Notes: a model not told the origin generated them from the letters alone. Positions 1-9,606 are shown, counted from the first letter of the stretch. The stretch: DNA of 64,000 nt from Fastidiosipila sp963510375 (GCA_963510375.1 CAUPES010000008.1:1-64000); one strand, 5' to 3'. Program-made: numbers and translations.

Positions 1-423
1 GATTAATATCTTTCTAAGATTTTTCTCACCAACACCATTTGTTGTAGAACCATTAAAATGGGGTACCTCAGCATTATCTAAAATTATAGAATTCTTAATT
101 TCGCTCGAATTACCAATTATTGTAGATTCTCCAATATAAACATTTTCTCTAATATAAGCGTTAGGTCTAATTTCTGCATTGGCAGCGATTATGCAAGGAC
201 CAATAATAGTTGCATTATTTGATATTTTGGCAGTTTTATCAACAAAAACTCCAGTCTGAATTTCAATAAAATTGTTATCTAAAGAATCTGTAAGAGTTTT
301 TATTAAATGAAAAATGTTTGGTATAGCTTTCCAAATTAAATCATAACTATGCAAAAATGAATTAATAATTTCATTTTTTGCATCCATAAAATTACTTGAA
401 GAATACAATTTCATGTTATTCAT
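1..423 (-). CDS. Left-handed beta-helix (hexapeptide-repeat) acyltransferase-like protein, 3' end cut by window
   Basis: The frame is open from about 423 to the window edge (about 141 codons, no stop). After an N-terminal segment of about 55 residues it shows the hexapeptide rhythm of left-handed beta-helix proteins (for example AKISNNATIIGPCIIA and VYIGESTIIGNSSEIKNS), as in the acetyltransferase half of GlmU-like sugar-nucleotide enzymes. The ATG at 423 is preferred because GGAG lies 4 bases upstream; it overlaps the end of the WYL regulator by 8 bases. The in-frame ATG at 414 is the alternative. Overlap with the regulator gene implies translational coupling. The substrate cannot be told. 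Beyond residue ~120 the repeat pattern fades (see findings), and the rest lies outside the window. Confidence 0.7.
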   Translation of the reverse strand, partial: MNNMKLYSSSNFMDAKNEIINSFLHSYDLIWKAIPNIFHLIKTLTDSLDNNFIEIQTGVFVDKTAKISNNATIIGPCIIAANAEIRPNAYIRENVYIGESTIIGNSSEIKNSIILDNAEVPHFNGSTTNGVGEKNLRKILI

Positions 424-1429
424 AAATCTCCAAATTCCTTTTTATATATTCTTTAAAATCTTGAACAATAACCTCAGGTGCAATTAATTTAATGTTACCA
501 TCATAAGATAATAACCAAGCAAAAAACTTTTTGCTAACTCTAATTGATTGAGCCGTATGGAAATAATCCTTATCATTATCTTTTAAAATTATTAAGTTTT
601 CTCCAAATTTTTCAATCATTACACCTATCATATCTTTATGAAATTTTAGTCTAATAGTTTTTTCTTCACCATTAAACATATCGAAAACACTAGTAGAATA
701 TTTTGCAGGATCGAAGCGTGTTCCTAGTTTTTTTATTTCATTAGGTGCTGATTCCACTATATTTAATTCTATCACCTTATCTAAGCGAAAATGTTTAATA
801 TGTTCATCAAATAAATCAATAGCAATAAAATAATAATTTTGCTCAAAATACACTATCGCTAATGGATATACCTTGTAATTTAAATCATCATGTTTATTTT
901 TAAGGCTATAAGATACTCGACCTTCATCAGTATTTATAATCCATTCTTGATATTTAAAAGAAATTATATCTTGAGCAAGAATTGCAGAACTAATTTTTTC
1001 TATATTTCTAAATAATATAGTGTAACTTTGATTAACTCTATTTGGAACATATATAAGTTGTTTAAGCTTATTTAAATTATTTTTACCTAGTAAAGGACTT
1101 AATTTTTCTTTCATATCCAACACTGATCTTATTGATACATATTTTGAAGATGAAAAAGTACTTAATAAAGTACTAATTTCTTCTGAAGAAAAATCTCTTT
1201 TATTTAAATAAAATCCACCATTTCTACCACTTAATCTATTGATATCTAAGCCATAATCGATTAAAGCATTAATATCGTCATAAATGCTTTTCCTTTCAGC
1301 TTCTATTTCATAATCAGCTAGATAGTTGATTATATCTTGAGCATTTAAAGGGGTATCCATAGAAGAATAGTTTTCTAAAATATCTTTAATATATAAGATT
1401 TTTAATTTTTTTTCATTGCGTTTATTCAT
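416..1429 (-). CDS. WYL-domain transcriptional regulator
   Basis: 337 aa. The N-terminal ~75 residues form a winged helix-turn-helix of the HTH_11 type (RKSIYDDINALIDYG is the recognition-helix region). Residues ~140-240 are a WYL domain (YKVYPLAIVYFEQNYYFIA, then an HFRLDKV segment) followed by a C-terminal WCX-type extension. WYL proteins are DNA-binding regulators that are thought to sense a ligand through the Sm-like WYL fold; many control stress, DNA-damage or defence genes, but here the only coupled gene is the beta-helix acyltransferase that overlaps its 3' end. The start at 1429 has a poor ribosome binding site. The promoter was not identified. The target is unknown. Confidence 0.85.
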   Translation of the reverse strand: MNKRNEKKLKILYIKDILENYSSMDTPLNAQDIINYLADYEIEAERKSIYDDINALIDYGLDINRLSGRNGGFYLNKRDFSSEEISTLLSTFSSSKYVSIRSVLDMKEKLSPLLGKNNLNKLKQLIYVPNRVNQSYTILFRNIEKISSAILAQDIISFKYQEWIINTDEGRVSYSLKNKHDDLNYKVYPLAIVYFEQNYYFIAIDLFDEHIKHFRLDKVIELNIVESAPNEIKKLGTRFDPAKYSTSVFDMFNGEEKTIRLKFHKDMIGVMIEKFGENLIILKDNDKDYFHTAQSIRVSKKFFAWLLSYDGNIKLIAPEVIVQDFKEYIKRNLEIYE

Positions 1430-1451
1430 ATAGTTATTACATTTTTATATA

Positions 1452-1479
1452 AAGAAAGCCGCAATTAAGCGACTTTCTT
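1452..1479 (-). terminator. Intrinsic terminator after pnp
   Basis: An 11-bp inverted repeat (arms 1452-1462 and 1469-1479, 6-nt loop, one G-T wobble when read on the minus strand) lies 23 bases past the pnp stop. The 3' arm is followed by TTTATAT, so it fits a rho-independent terminator for minus-strand transcription. Confidence 0.6.
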
Positions 1480-1501
1480 CTTAATATCTTTAAAATTTTA
1501 A

Positions 1502-3748
1502 TTAATCATTATCTCTTCTTTGACGAGGTTTACGTGGTTTGGCTAAGGCTTGATCATCATTGAAGTCCTTACGTTTATTCCTATCATTTCTATGATTTCT
1601 GTGGTCTTTGTTATTTCTATCATTTCTAGATGATTCTTCGGCAAAACCTTCTGGTTTTTCAGTTAAATCTCTAATTGATAGATCTACTCTACCTCTATCA
1701 TCAATATCCATAATCTTAACTCTAACTATATCATCAAGACTTAGAACATCATTGACATCATTAACTCTATCCCAGGATAGTTTAGAAATATGAACTAGTC
1801 CTTCTTTGCTTGGAAGATACTCAACAAATGCACCATAGCTCTCAATTCTTGTAACTTGACCTTCATAAATTTGTCCAACTTCAGGTTCAGTAACAATACC
1901 CTCAACAATTAGTTTGGCCTCTTCCATTGCTTTTAAGTCGAGACCTGAAATGTAAACTGTACCGTCATCATCAATTTCGATTGTTGCACCAGTTCTTTCA
2001 ATAATCTCGTTAATTGTTTTTCCACCTTTACCAATAACTTCACCAATTTTATCAACTGGTACTTTAGTTTGGATAATTTTTGGAGCTAATTCTGCTAGTT
2101 CAGCTCTTGGACCGCTAATTGCAGGTGCCATAACTTCATTAATAATCTGTAAACGTCCTTTTTTAGTCATAGCAAAAGCGTCTTCAATCATTGCTTGTGT
2201 TAAACCGTTATTTTTAATATCAACTTGAATTGCAGTAATACCTTCACTTGTACCAGCAACCTTAAAGTCCATGTCTCCATAGAAATCTTCTACACCTTGT
2301 AAGTCCATGAATACTGTAAAGTCATCATCATCTTCTGGATTAGAAATTAAACCTGTCGAAATACCAGCAACATGTCTTGTCAAAGGAACACCAGCAGCCA
2401 TTAATGACATACAAGATGAACAAACGGAAGCTTGTGAAGTTGAACCGTTACTACTTAAAATCTCGGAAACTGATCTTATAGCATATGGGAAATCCTCTTC
2501 AGCAGGTAATACTGCGTACAAGGCTTTTTCAGCTAATTGACCATGTCCAATTTCACGTCTACCTGGTGTTCTGCTTGCTCTAGCTTCACCAACACTATAT
2601 GCAGGGAAGTTATAATGGTGAATATAACGTTTATATTCTTCCATTCCTAAACCATCAATAACTTGAGCTTTTGATATAGGTTGCAATGTAACTATATTTA
2701 AAGCTTGAGTTTCACCACGTGAGAATACTGATGAACCATGAACTCTAGGTAAAACATCAACTTCAGCTGACAATGGTCTGATTTCATTAATCGAACGACC
2801 ATCTACTCTAATACCTTCTTTTAGTAAGTCACGAACAACTTTCTTTTGGATTAAATCAAATACTTCAGGACTTAATTCTAGATATTCAGATTCTTCTCCA
2901 TAGGTTTCTACTATATAATCATTTAATTTTGTAGATAAAACTAATAACTTTTCGTCACGAGCATCTTTATCCTTGCCGATCATATCACGTTTTACATCAG
3001 CTTCTATTAAATCTAAAGCCGCATTCATTAATTCTTCAGGAATAACATGACTTGTGTATTCAAATTTTTCTTTTCCTACTTCCGCAACGATCTCATCGAT
3101 AAAGTCACATAATTCAGCAATATATTTTTGACCTTCTGCTATACATTCCAACATTTTTTCGTCAGGAACTTCGTTAGCACCAGCCTCAATCATAGATAAT
3201 TTATCACGTCTACCAGCTAAAGCTAAGTCAAGATCGCTAACTTTTTGTTGTTCTAACGTTGGGTTAATAATAATTTCACCATCGATTAATCCAACATTAA
3301 TATTAGCTATTGGTCCATTAAATGGAATATCTGAAACAGCTAAAGCTAGAGATGATCCAAAAGTAGCACAAAACTCAGGTGAATTAACTTCATCTATGAC
3401 TAAAATTGTATTAGATAAAACAACATCGTTACGTAAGTCTTTAGGGAACATTGGTCTTAATCCACGGTCAATAGTTCTAGCTGTAACCGTTGCATGTTCA
3501 CTTGGTCTACCTTCACGTTTTAAGAATCCGCCTGGGAATCTACCAACTGCATACATCTTCTCTTCATAGTCAACACTTAATGGGAAGAAATCTATGCCTG
3601 GTTTTGGTTCTGGTGATGCTGTCGCTGTTGATAAAACAGTTGTATCACCATACTGAATTAATACAGATGCATTAGCTAATTGAGCCCATTCACCCATAGT
3701 GACTTTAAGCTCTCTACCTGCTAATTCTTTTGTAAAAACTTTTTTCAT
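1502..3748 (-). CDS. pnp: Polyribonucleotide nucleotidyltransferase (PNPase)
   Basis: 748 aa from the ATG at 3748, chosen because GGAGG sits 5 bases upstream; a longer reading from 3760 would put the start on top of that ribosome binding site. It degrades RNA 3'-to-5' using phosphate and can add tails in reverse; it acts in the cytoplasm, often in the degradosome. Two RNase PH domains (about 10-145 and 325-545) flank a helical linker. The second carries FPAYSVGEARASRTPGRREI and the catalytic region GDMDFKVAGTSEGITAIQ. A KH domain (GEVIGKGGKTINEII) and an S1 domain (EGQVTRIESYGAFVEYL) follow. The last ~50 residues are an Arg/Asn/Asp-rich disordered tail. rpsO lies upstream, as in many bacteria, but a terminator separates the two here. 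Confidence 0.97.
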   Translation of the reverse strand: MKKVFTKELAGRELKVTMGEWAQLANASVLIQYGDTTVLSTATASPEPKPGIDFFPLSVDYEEKMYAVGRFPGGFLKREGRPSEHATVTARTIDRGLRPMFPKDLRNDVVLSNTILVIDEVNSPEFCATFGSSLALAVSDIPFNGPIANINVGLIDGEIIINPTLEQQKVSDLDLALAGRRDKLSMIEAGANEVPDEKMLECIAEGQKYIAELCDFIDEIVAEVGKEKFEYTSHVIPEELMNAALDLIEADVKRDMIGKDKDARDEKLLVLSTKLNDYIVETYGEESEYLELSPEVFDLIQKKVVRDLLKEGIRVDGRSINEIRPLSAEVDVLPRVHGSSVFSRGETQALNIVTLQPISKAQVIDGLGMEEYKRYIHHYNFPAYSVGEARASRTPGRREIGHGQLAEKALYAVLPAEEDFPYAIRSVSEILSSNGSTSQASVCSSCMSLMAAGVPLTRHVAGISTGLISNPEDDDDFTVFMDLQGVEDFYGDMDFKVAGTSEGITAIQVDIKNNGLTQAMIEDAFAMTKKGRLQIINEVMAPAISGPRAELAELAPKIIQTKVPVDKIGEVIGKGGKTINEIIERTGATIEIDDDGTVYISGLDLKAMEEAKLIVEGIVTEPEVGQIYEGQVTRIESYGAFVEYLPSKEGLVHISKLSWDRVNDVNDVLSLDDIVRVKIMDIDDRGRVDLSIRDLTEKPEGFAEESSRNDRNNKDHRNHRNDRNKRKDFNDDQALAKPRKPRQRRDND

Positions 3749-3915
3749 TAAAACCTCCATTTAGCATTATGCTGTAGGTCGTAGAACCAATCTATCTTCT
3801 AATAATAAGCAGTCTATACAAAATTATTATGTATTATCATGAATCTAAAAACTCATCTCCAAATCAAAGATAAACTCGTTCTACTATCTACTCACATAAT
3901 GTCTTTAATATAAAA

Positions 3916-3938
3916 TAGGCAGGAACTTAGCCTGCCTA
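3916..3938 (-). terminator. Terminator after rpsO
   Basis: A perfect 8-bp GC-rich stem (TAGGCAGG / CCTGCCTA, 7-nt loop) lies 40 bases past the rpsO stop. On the minus strand it is followed by TTTTATATT. It should separate rpsO from pnp, although partial read-through is possible. Confidence 0.75.
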
Positions 3939-3979
3939 CTCATTATAATACAAATTGATATTTGTGCAAATTGCCAGAA

Positions 3980-4243
3980 CTATTTTCTTAGTCCTAAACG
4001 AGCAATTAAATCACGATAACGTTCAATGTCTTCTTTTCTTAAATAGTTAAGAAGAGATTTACGTTCACCAACCATTTTCAACAAACCACGTCTTGAGTGG
4101 TGGTCGTGTTTGTGAACCTTAAGATGTTCTGTAAGATTTTTAATTCTCTCTGTTAAAAGAGCTACTTGAACTTCTGGTGAACCTGTATCCCCTTCATGCA
4201 ACGCAAACTCTTTAATCAACTCTTGTTTTCTATTCTTGTCCAT
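3980..4243 (-). CDS. rpsO: 30S ribosomal protein S15
   Basis: 87 aa, close to the usual 88-89. It binds the central domain of 16S rRNA early in small-subunit assembly. The family signature is clear: GSPEVQVALLTERIKNLTEH, then DHHSRRGLLKMVGERKSLL and YLRKEDIERYRDLIARLGLRK-type ending. AGGAGG stands 7 bases before the ATG. The gene has its own promoter (4326-4354) and terminator (3916-3938). The ~80-nt leader between promoter and start has complementary segments (TATCTTGG and CTAAGATA) and could be a site of S15 autoregulation, but this is inference. Confidence 0.97.
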   Translation of the reverse strand: MDKNRKQELIKEFALHEGDTGSPEVQVALLTERIKNLTEHLKVHKHDHHSRRGLLKMVGERKSLLNYLRKEDIERYRDLIARLGLRK

Positions 4244-4325
4244 AGTAATTCCTCCTAAAATTTAATTCACGATATCTTAGTAAAAAGTGGACTATTCTCA
4301 AAACCAAGATAAAGTACGAAGTCGA

Positions 4326-4354
4326 ATTATACAGTAAGTAAAATACTTATGCAA
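4326..4354 (-). promoter_or_regulatory. Sigma-A promoter of rpsO
   Basis: On the minus strand TTGCAT (4354-4349) and TATAAT (4331-4326) are separated by exactly 17 bases, about 80 nt before the rpsO start. Confidence 0.65.
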
Positions 4355-4418
4355 ATTGTTTTTATTTCTGTCTAGTTTTTATTCCCTAAATTTCACATGT
4401 ACATTTTATAAAAATAAT

Positions 4419-4764
4419 ACTGAGATAATCTATAAGCCGGGTTCTGTCGAGGACAATCATTTATCTAGACCAAATATCTCTAAATGGTTCCAGCCATCTC
4501 CTAGGAACGCTTGAACCTCAGCATTTGTTCCTCCACGATGTTGCTCCGGATGGGGTTTACATGGACGCTTCATGTTACCAAAAAGCCGGTAGTCTCTTAC
4601 ACTACCTTTCCACCCTTACCAATAAATTGGCGGTTTATTTCTGTTGCACTTTCCTTAAAGTCACCTTCACCGGGAGTTACCCGGCACCCTTGGTTCTAAA
4701 GAGCCCGGACTTTCCTCACGCAGTACCTTTCGATATCTGCCCGCGATTGTCCAACTATCTCAGT
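4419..4764 (-). ncRNA. rnpB: RNase P RNA (type A)
   Basis: The catalytic RNA that matures tRNA 5' ends. Read on the minus strand, the 5' region has the conserved GTTGGACAATCGCGGGC and GAGGAAAGTCCGGGCTC blocks, and the 3' end has AGAACCCGGCTTAT. The first and last nine bases of the call (ACTGAGATA and TATCTCAGT) pair perfectly to form helix P1, which sets the ends at 4764 and 4419 (346 nt). GGGCTC after GAAAGTCC is the type-A form; Bacillus type B has GATGCTC-like sequence there. It lies between rpsO and the Nif3-like gene. A TACAAT box just upstream of P1 may be its -10. Confidence 0.95.
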
Positions 4765-4791
4765 ATATTGTAGCCAATTATATATTAATTA

Positions 4792-5658
4792 TTAAAAATT
4801 ATCATATTTAAGTCTTGGAAAATACTCTACAGAAAATTCATCAAGTTCTGGATTATAATCATCTGCATTCTTCCTAGAGTTATATAAAAGTTTCAATATA
4901 TATGCAAAAGACTTGCATACAGGATTTTCGCTTACGTCATGACCTAATACTATTACAGCCATATTTCTCTCTCTACATAAAATTTGATCGTGATACTTCA
5001 TCTCACCAGTAATTATAGTATCTATACCACTATGATAGACTTTATCAATCCAGTCTTTATCAAAAGACCCACCAGAAATGGCAACTTTTTCACTTGGAGC
5101 ATCATTTTCAAAATTAATGTCTACATCAGTTTTAAAAATATCTCTACATTTGTTTAATAATCTTAATCTTGTACTATTTATTTCTGCGACTGAAACAAAA
5201 CCAGTAATGCGTTGATTAAATTGATTTTTAAACTCTGAACTTAAGTCTTTAAATTCGTGTGAGTATTCAGGGAAAAGTGGCTCATCAACAATATAATCAT
5301 CAAGTGCTATCATTTTTGCTAAGGCATAATTTGTACCCCATGGCACTTTATCTATATTAGTATGCATTGAGTACACACTTATATTATTTTTTATAAATTC
5401 ACTGATGATTCTTTCTTCTGGTATATGATATTTCAAAGATTTTAAACCAGAAAAAATCAATGGATGATGAGTAATCAAAAGATCAGCTTCTACTTCTTTA
5501 CAATATTCTAAAGCTCTATCATCTGCATCTAAAGCCAATACAATTTTTTTGACATCTTGATTATAATCACCCAATTGTAATCCAGCATTATCCCAATCTT
5601 CTTGCCAGCTCACTGGGGCAAAGTGCTCTAAATAGTCTATAATTTTTTTTAACTTCAT
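4792..5658 (-). CDS. Nif3-like dinuclear metal centre hexameric protein
   Basis: 288 aa, the short form of the family without the extra inserted domain seen in the ~370-aa Bacillus YqfO. The fold carries a dinuclear metal site. Ligand motifs are visible: DWDNAGLQLGD at the N terminus, LLITHHPLIFSGLKSL (His-His) near residues 60-75, and VLGHDVSENPV (His...Glu) near 240. GGAG is 8 bases before the ATG. The gene follows trmK with 21 bases between, the usual Firmicutes arrangement. The biochemical role is unresolved in the literature; GTP cyclohydrolase-type activity has been suggested from fold similarity only. Confidence 0.9.
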   Translation of the reverse strand: MKLKKIIDYLEHFAPVSWQEDWDNAGLQLGDYNQDVKKIVLALDADDRALEYCKEVEADLLITHHPLIFSGLKSLKYHIPEERIISEFIKNNISVYSMHTNIDKVPWGTNYALAKMIALDDYIVDEPLFPEYSHEFKDLSSEFKNQFNQRITGFVSVAEINSTRLRLLNKCRDIFKTDVDINFENDAPSEKVAISGGSFDKDWIDKVYHSGIDTIITGEMKYHDQILCRERNMAVIVLGHDVSENPVCKSFAYILKLLYNSRKNADDYNPELDEFSVEYFPRLKYDNF

Positions 5659-5679
5659 TTATTTGACTCCATTTCATTA

Positions 5680-6525
5680 CTATTCTTCATTAGAATTATT
5701 TAGAAAGCCTCTCATCTCTTCTATTAAGTTCTTACGCTCTTCAAGTAATTGCTCTGGTAAGCTCTTAGCTTCCTTCATAGCAATTCTTATCTGACGTTCT
5801 AAATATTTCTGCAATATGGATTTATCATAATCTGTTTCTATATCTTCTATTTTATATTTATTTATAGCTTTCAGAAATTCTGAACCAAGAAAATCAACTA
5901 TATTATTAGTACTTTTCAATTCAGGATATGAGATAACTTTAGATAAATTAATTTTATAGAGATCAACACTATATACAAAATCTTTGTCTTCTGCTATAAC
6001 TTGATCCAACTGTGGAAATTTATTTTCTCTCATAAAACAACGTATATTTTCTTGATTACGCATAGCCTGAACAATCATGTAAACATCAACATTTGAATCC
6101 ATACCTGTAGCACTTAGTTGGTCTAGTTTGTCAGCAAAAATATTTATAATCTCTTTGGCTCCAAGACCTGCTATTACAATACACGTATCATTTTTGTCAG
6201 TTGCAGAAAATCTAGGTTGGCAATTATCTTCTTTTAAGCTAGGCTTCCAAGCGCTTAAACCAGAACTTAAAGAAAACTCTAGTCTTTCAGGTAAATGCCT
6301 AGATTTAATTAGTAAGTTATGCTTTGCTCGCTCCAGTGGTTGTTCACGCAGGTCAATTAAAAGAGCTTTGTTCTTCGGATCAATTCTTAGAAAAGCATCA
6401 GATAAATGGCCATGATCGCAACCAACATCAACTAAATAGTTACAAGTATTAGGAATTAATCTAAGTATAGTTTCTAATCTTTTACTTAATTTTATATTCT
6501 TTTTTCTTTCGTTTAATTTATTCAC
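5680..6525 (-). CDS. trmK: tRNA (adenine22-N1)-methyltransferase TrmK
   Basis: 281 aa, longer than the usual ~230 because of a charged C-terminal extension. Enzymes of this family (COG2384) methylate A22 in the D-stem region of tRNA using SAM. Residues 15-45 hold the SAM-binding motif (LVDVGCDHGHLSDAFL), and VIAGLGAKEIINIF around 115-130 is the family signature. The start is a GTG at 6525 with only a weak ribosome binding site; no better in-frame start is seen. It lies just downstream of rpoD and upstream of the Nif3-like gene, as in other Firmicutes. Confidence 0.88.
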   Translation of the reverse strand: MNKLNERKKNIKLSKRLETILRLIPNTCNYLVDVGCDHGHLSDAFLRIDPKNKALLIDLREQPLERAKHNLLIKSRHLPERLEFSLSSGLSAWKPSLKEDNCQPRFSATDKNDTCIVIAGLGAKEIINIFADKLDQLSATGMDSNVDVYMIVQAMRNQENIRCFMRENKFPQLDQVIAEDKDFVYSVDLYKINLSKVISYPELKSTNNIVDFLGSEFLKAINKYKIEDIETDYDKSILQKYLERQIRIAMKEAKSLPEQLLEERKNLIEEMRGFLNNSNEE

Positions 6526-6551
6526 TATAAATTCAATCCAAGTTGTTGTTC

Positions 6552-7625
6552 CTATACTAAGTAATCTTTAAGTTTTTTACTTCTTGAAGGATGTCTTAAT
6601 TTACGTAGAGCTTTAGCTTCAATCTGCCTAATTCTTTCTCTTGTAACACCAAATTCCTTACCAACTTCTTCGAGAGTTCTAGGACGTCCATCGTCTAAAC
6701 CAAAACGCAATCTCAATACCTTTTCTTCTCTTTTTACCAAAGTACTCAAAACTTCATTTAATTGTTCTTTTAATAAAGTAAATGAAGCTTGTTGTTCTGG
6801 AGATGGTATGTCATCATCTGGAATGAAATCACCCAAGTGGCTATCTTCTTCCTCACCTATTGGTTTCTCTAAAGAAACTGGGTGCTGTGAAATTCTCATA
6901 ATATTTCTAACTTTTTCTGGTGACATATCTGTTTCAGCTGCAAGTTCTTCTATTTCAGGTTCACGACCTAGTTCTTGAACTAATTGTCTTTGAACTCTAA
7001 TGGTTTTATTAATAGTTTCAACCATATGTACAGGAATACGGATTGTTCTAGCTTGGTCAGCAATAGCTCTAGTTATCGATTGTCTAATCCACCAGGTTGC
7101 ATAAGTAGAGAATTTAAATCCTTTTTCCCATTCAAATTTCTCAACTGCTTTTAGTAATCCTAAGTTACCTTCTTGGATTAAATCGAGAAAAGATAAACCT
7201 CTACCGGTATAACGTTTAGCGATAGAAACAACTAATCTTAGGTTTGCTTCAGCTAAGTGATCACGAGCTTCTTTGTCTCCTTCATCACGTCTTTGTGCTA
7301 AAGCTTTTTCTTCATCAGCTGTAAGTAATTCGACCTTGCCAATTTCCTTCAAGTACATCCTTACTGGATCATCAACTGCAACTTGAGCATTTTTCTTGCT
7401 ATCAAAATCATCGTCATCATCATCGTCGTCATCTTCATCTACATCAATAATATTATCAGCATCTATAGTAACTTCAGCTTCTTCTAATGCATCTAGAATT
7501 TGTTCAGTTTCATCAACGTCAATTTCAGCATCTTCTATAGTTTTCATTATTTCACTATATGAAAGAACATTATCATTTCTTGCTGCCTTACGTAAAAGTT
7601 TATCTACAATTTTTCTATTTGCCAT
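6552..7625 (-). CDS. rpoD: RNA polymerase primary sigma factor (sigma-70/SigA)
   Basis: 357 aa. Directs RNA polymerase to housekeeping promoters. A short region 1.1 (residues 1-70) ends in a long aspartate run at about 62-73. Regions 1.2 (DPVRMYLKEIGKVELLT), 2 (AEANLRLVVSIAKRYTGRGL, FSTYATWWIRQSITRAI), 3 and 4 (EEVGKEFGVTRERIRQIEAK) are all intact. The order dnaG-rpoD-trmK on the same strand is typical, with the 72-base dnaG-rpoD gap showing no terminator. Promoters of the TTGACA/TATAAT type found elsewhere in the window agree with this sigma factor. Confidence 0.97.
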   Translation of the reverse strand: MANRKIVDKLLRKAARNDNVLSYSEIMKTIEDAEIDVDETEQILDALEEAEVTIDADNIIDVDEDDDDDDDDDFDSKKNAQVAVDDPVRMYLKEIGKVELLTADEEKALAQRRDEGDKEARDHLAEANLRLVVSIAKRYTGRGLSFLDLIQEGNLGLLKAVEKFEWEKGFKFSTYATWWIRQSITRAIADQARTIRIPVHMVETINKTIRVQRQLVQELGREPEIEELAAETDMSPEKVRNIMRISQHPVSLEKPIGEEEDSHLGDFIPDDDIPSPEQQASFTLLKEQLNEVLSTLVKREEKVLRLRFGLDDGRPRTLEEVGKEFGVTRERIRQIEAKALRKLRHPSRSKKLKDYLV

Positions 7626-7697
7626 ATTTCCTCCCTTTATTAAACCATGGAAAATTATTATTTTTATAAAACTTAATTCAATTAAAATAATTTAAAA

Positions 7698-9575
7698 TTA
7701 TCTTAGATTTCTCTTAATAAAATCTTCAGTTTCATTTTTTTCCTTTCTAACTTTTATAAAATTCTCTCTTAATATTTTTATATCCTCTGGATTCACTGTT
7801 TTATCTAACTGGTTTGAATAATAATTACTGATTCTTGTTAAAAAATCCAATTTAAGATTGTACAAAGACCTTCTTAAATTCATTTTTGTTTCTTGATAAT
7901 TATCTTGACTTTCCTCTATCAAATAAGCGCTTATTCCAGTATTTACTATGTCTCGTAAATTCACATCTGCTTGGTTAAGGCTATTAACTAAAGCATTTAT
8001 ATTTAAGTTATCTAATTTTAAAGTTTTTTCAACAAATTCTCGCATTTCTTTCGCTCTAAACCATTTTTTATTTAATTTAATTTCAATTTGCTCATAAATC
8101 TCTGGATTAGCTGCAACTAAATATAAAGCCTGCAGTTCAAGATCACTGATAATTATCTTTTGTTTATTATTAGTTTCTTGCTCTGGTACAGCTTTATTTT
8201 CACTATTTTCTGTTTTTGTGTTCTTAACTTCTTGTCTAAATCTATTCCTATTAAATGCTTTCTGAGAATCATTAGCTTTGTTTTGTATTTTAATTAATAA
8301 AACTTGGTTCAAACTATTTTCAGATATATTGATCTCATTACTTAATCGTTTTAGTGATAACTCTCTTACTACAGCATTATTAATCTCAGCTATTACATCC
8401 AGTGCTAAATCTTGATACTCTAGCTTGTTCAAAAATCCATCATGAGTTGCTAATGATTTAGCATATGAAAATTTATAATCTAGTGCTTCCATGGCTTCAT
8501 TTAATACTAATTTCAAATCGTCAGCAGAATGTTTTTTTAGATACTCATCTGGATCTTTGCTATCTGGCAAATTTAAGACAAAAGCTTTAACTCCTTTATC
8601 TTCTAAGATATCAATATTATGTAAGCTCGCTGCTCTACCAGCACTATCCATATCATAAGCAAGAATAATTTTTTCTCTATATTTTCGCAAAAGTGATGCT
8701 TGTTGGGTCGTCATGGCAGTACCAAGAGTTGCAACTGCTTGATCAAAACCTGCTTGATGTAAACTTATGCAATCCATATAGCCTTCAACAACAATTAAAG
8801 AATCTGACTTTGTTCTTTTGGCAACATTTAAACCATAAACATGTTTTCCTTTGGTATAAATTCTATTTTCTGGAGAATTAACATATTTGGGTAAACTATC
8901 ATCCAACACTCTGCCACCGAAAGCTATAATTCCACCCATTGCATCAATAATGGGAAACATTAATCTATTTCTAAATAAGTCATACCAGTGATTATGTTTA
9001 TTTTTCCTAAATAAACCTGAAGCTTCAATCTCATTAGGGTTATAACCTTTTTTTACTATATGATCATATAAACCTTGCCAAGAGTCATCTGCATAACCTA
9101 AGCCAAACTTTCTTGCAGTACTTACAGAAATACCTCTCTTATTTAAATATTGTCTAGCGTTTTTGCCGGCAGTTTGGTTCAGTTGAGAAAAGTAATATCT
9201 TGCAGCTTCAGTATTTAATTCTAATAACCTTTCTTTAAATTTCTTGGCTTCTTGATATTGCTCGTTATTTTCATCTTCCAAATTAACTTCAACACCAACC
9301 ATATCACCTAGAAATTTAATAGTCTCTGGATAATTTAAATGTTCGATATCCATAATAAAAGTAATCACATCTCCACCTTTGTGACAACCAAAACAGTGAA
9401 AAATTTGTTTATTAGAATTGACGCTAAATGATGGTGTACTCTCAGAATGAAAAGGACACAAAGCAAAATTATTAGCACCTGATTTCTTTGTAAAATTCAC
9501 ATAGCGAGATATGACATCTACTATATCGCTACGGTCTTTAACTTCTGCAATTGTACTATCAGGTATTCTAGCCAT
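7698..9575 (-). CDS. dnaG: DNA primase
   Basis: 625 aa. Makes RNA primers for the replisome and works with the DnaB helicase encoded at 58.2-59.7 kb. The N-terminal zinc ribbon shows CPFHSESTPSF and FHCFGCHKGGD (C-H-C-C ligands). The TOPRIM core has VVEGYMDCISLHQAG and the metal-binding DMDSAGRAAS. The C-terminal ~180 residues, after a charged linker near 430-460, correspond to the helicase-interaction domain. GGAG lies 6 bases before the ATG. A yajC terminator and a 10-bp palindrome (9607-9616) lie upstream. Confidence 0.96.
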   Translation of the reverse strand: MARIPDSTIAEVKDRSDIVDVISRYVNFTKKSGANNFALCPFHSESTPSFSVNSNKQIFHCFGCHKGGDVITFIMDIEHLNYPETIKFLGDMVGVEVNLEDENNEQYQEAKKFKERLLELNTEAARYYFSQLNQTAGKNARQYLNKRGISVSTARKFGLGYADDSWQGLYDHIVKKGYNPNEIEASGLFRKNKHNHWYDLFRNRLMFPIIDAMGGIIAFGGRVLDDSLPKYVNSPENRIYTKGKHVYGLNVAKRTKSDSLIVVEGYMDCISLHQAGFDQAVATLGTAMTTQQASLLRKYREKIILAYDMDSAGRAASLHNIDILEDKGVKAFVLNLPDSKDPDEYLKKHSADDLKLVLNEAMEALDYKFSYAKSLATHDGFLNKLEYQDLALDVIAEINNAVVRELSLKRLSNEINISENSLNQVLLIKIQNKANDSQKAFNRNRFRQEVKNTKTENSENKAVPEQETNNKQKIIISDLELQALYLVAANPEIYEQIEIKLNKKWFRAKEMREFVEKTLKLDNLNINALVNSLNQADVNLRDIVNTGISAYLIEESQDNYQETKMNLRRSLYNLKLDFLTRISNYYSNQLDKTVNPEDIKILRENFIKVRKEKNETEDFIKRNLR

Positions 9576-9606
9576 ATACTCTCCTTTTCTCGAAACTCTA
9601 GTAATA

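Noticed and set aside
2307..2540. Plus-strand open frame inside pnp
   Set aside because: Antisense shadow of the PNPase gene; no ribosome binding site and biased composition.
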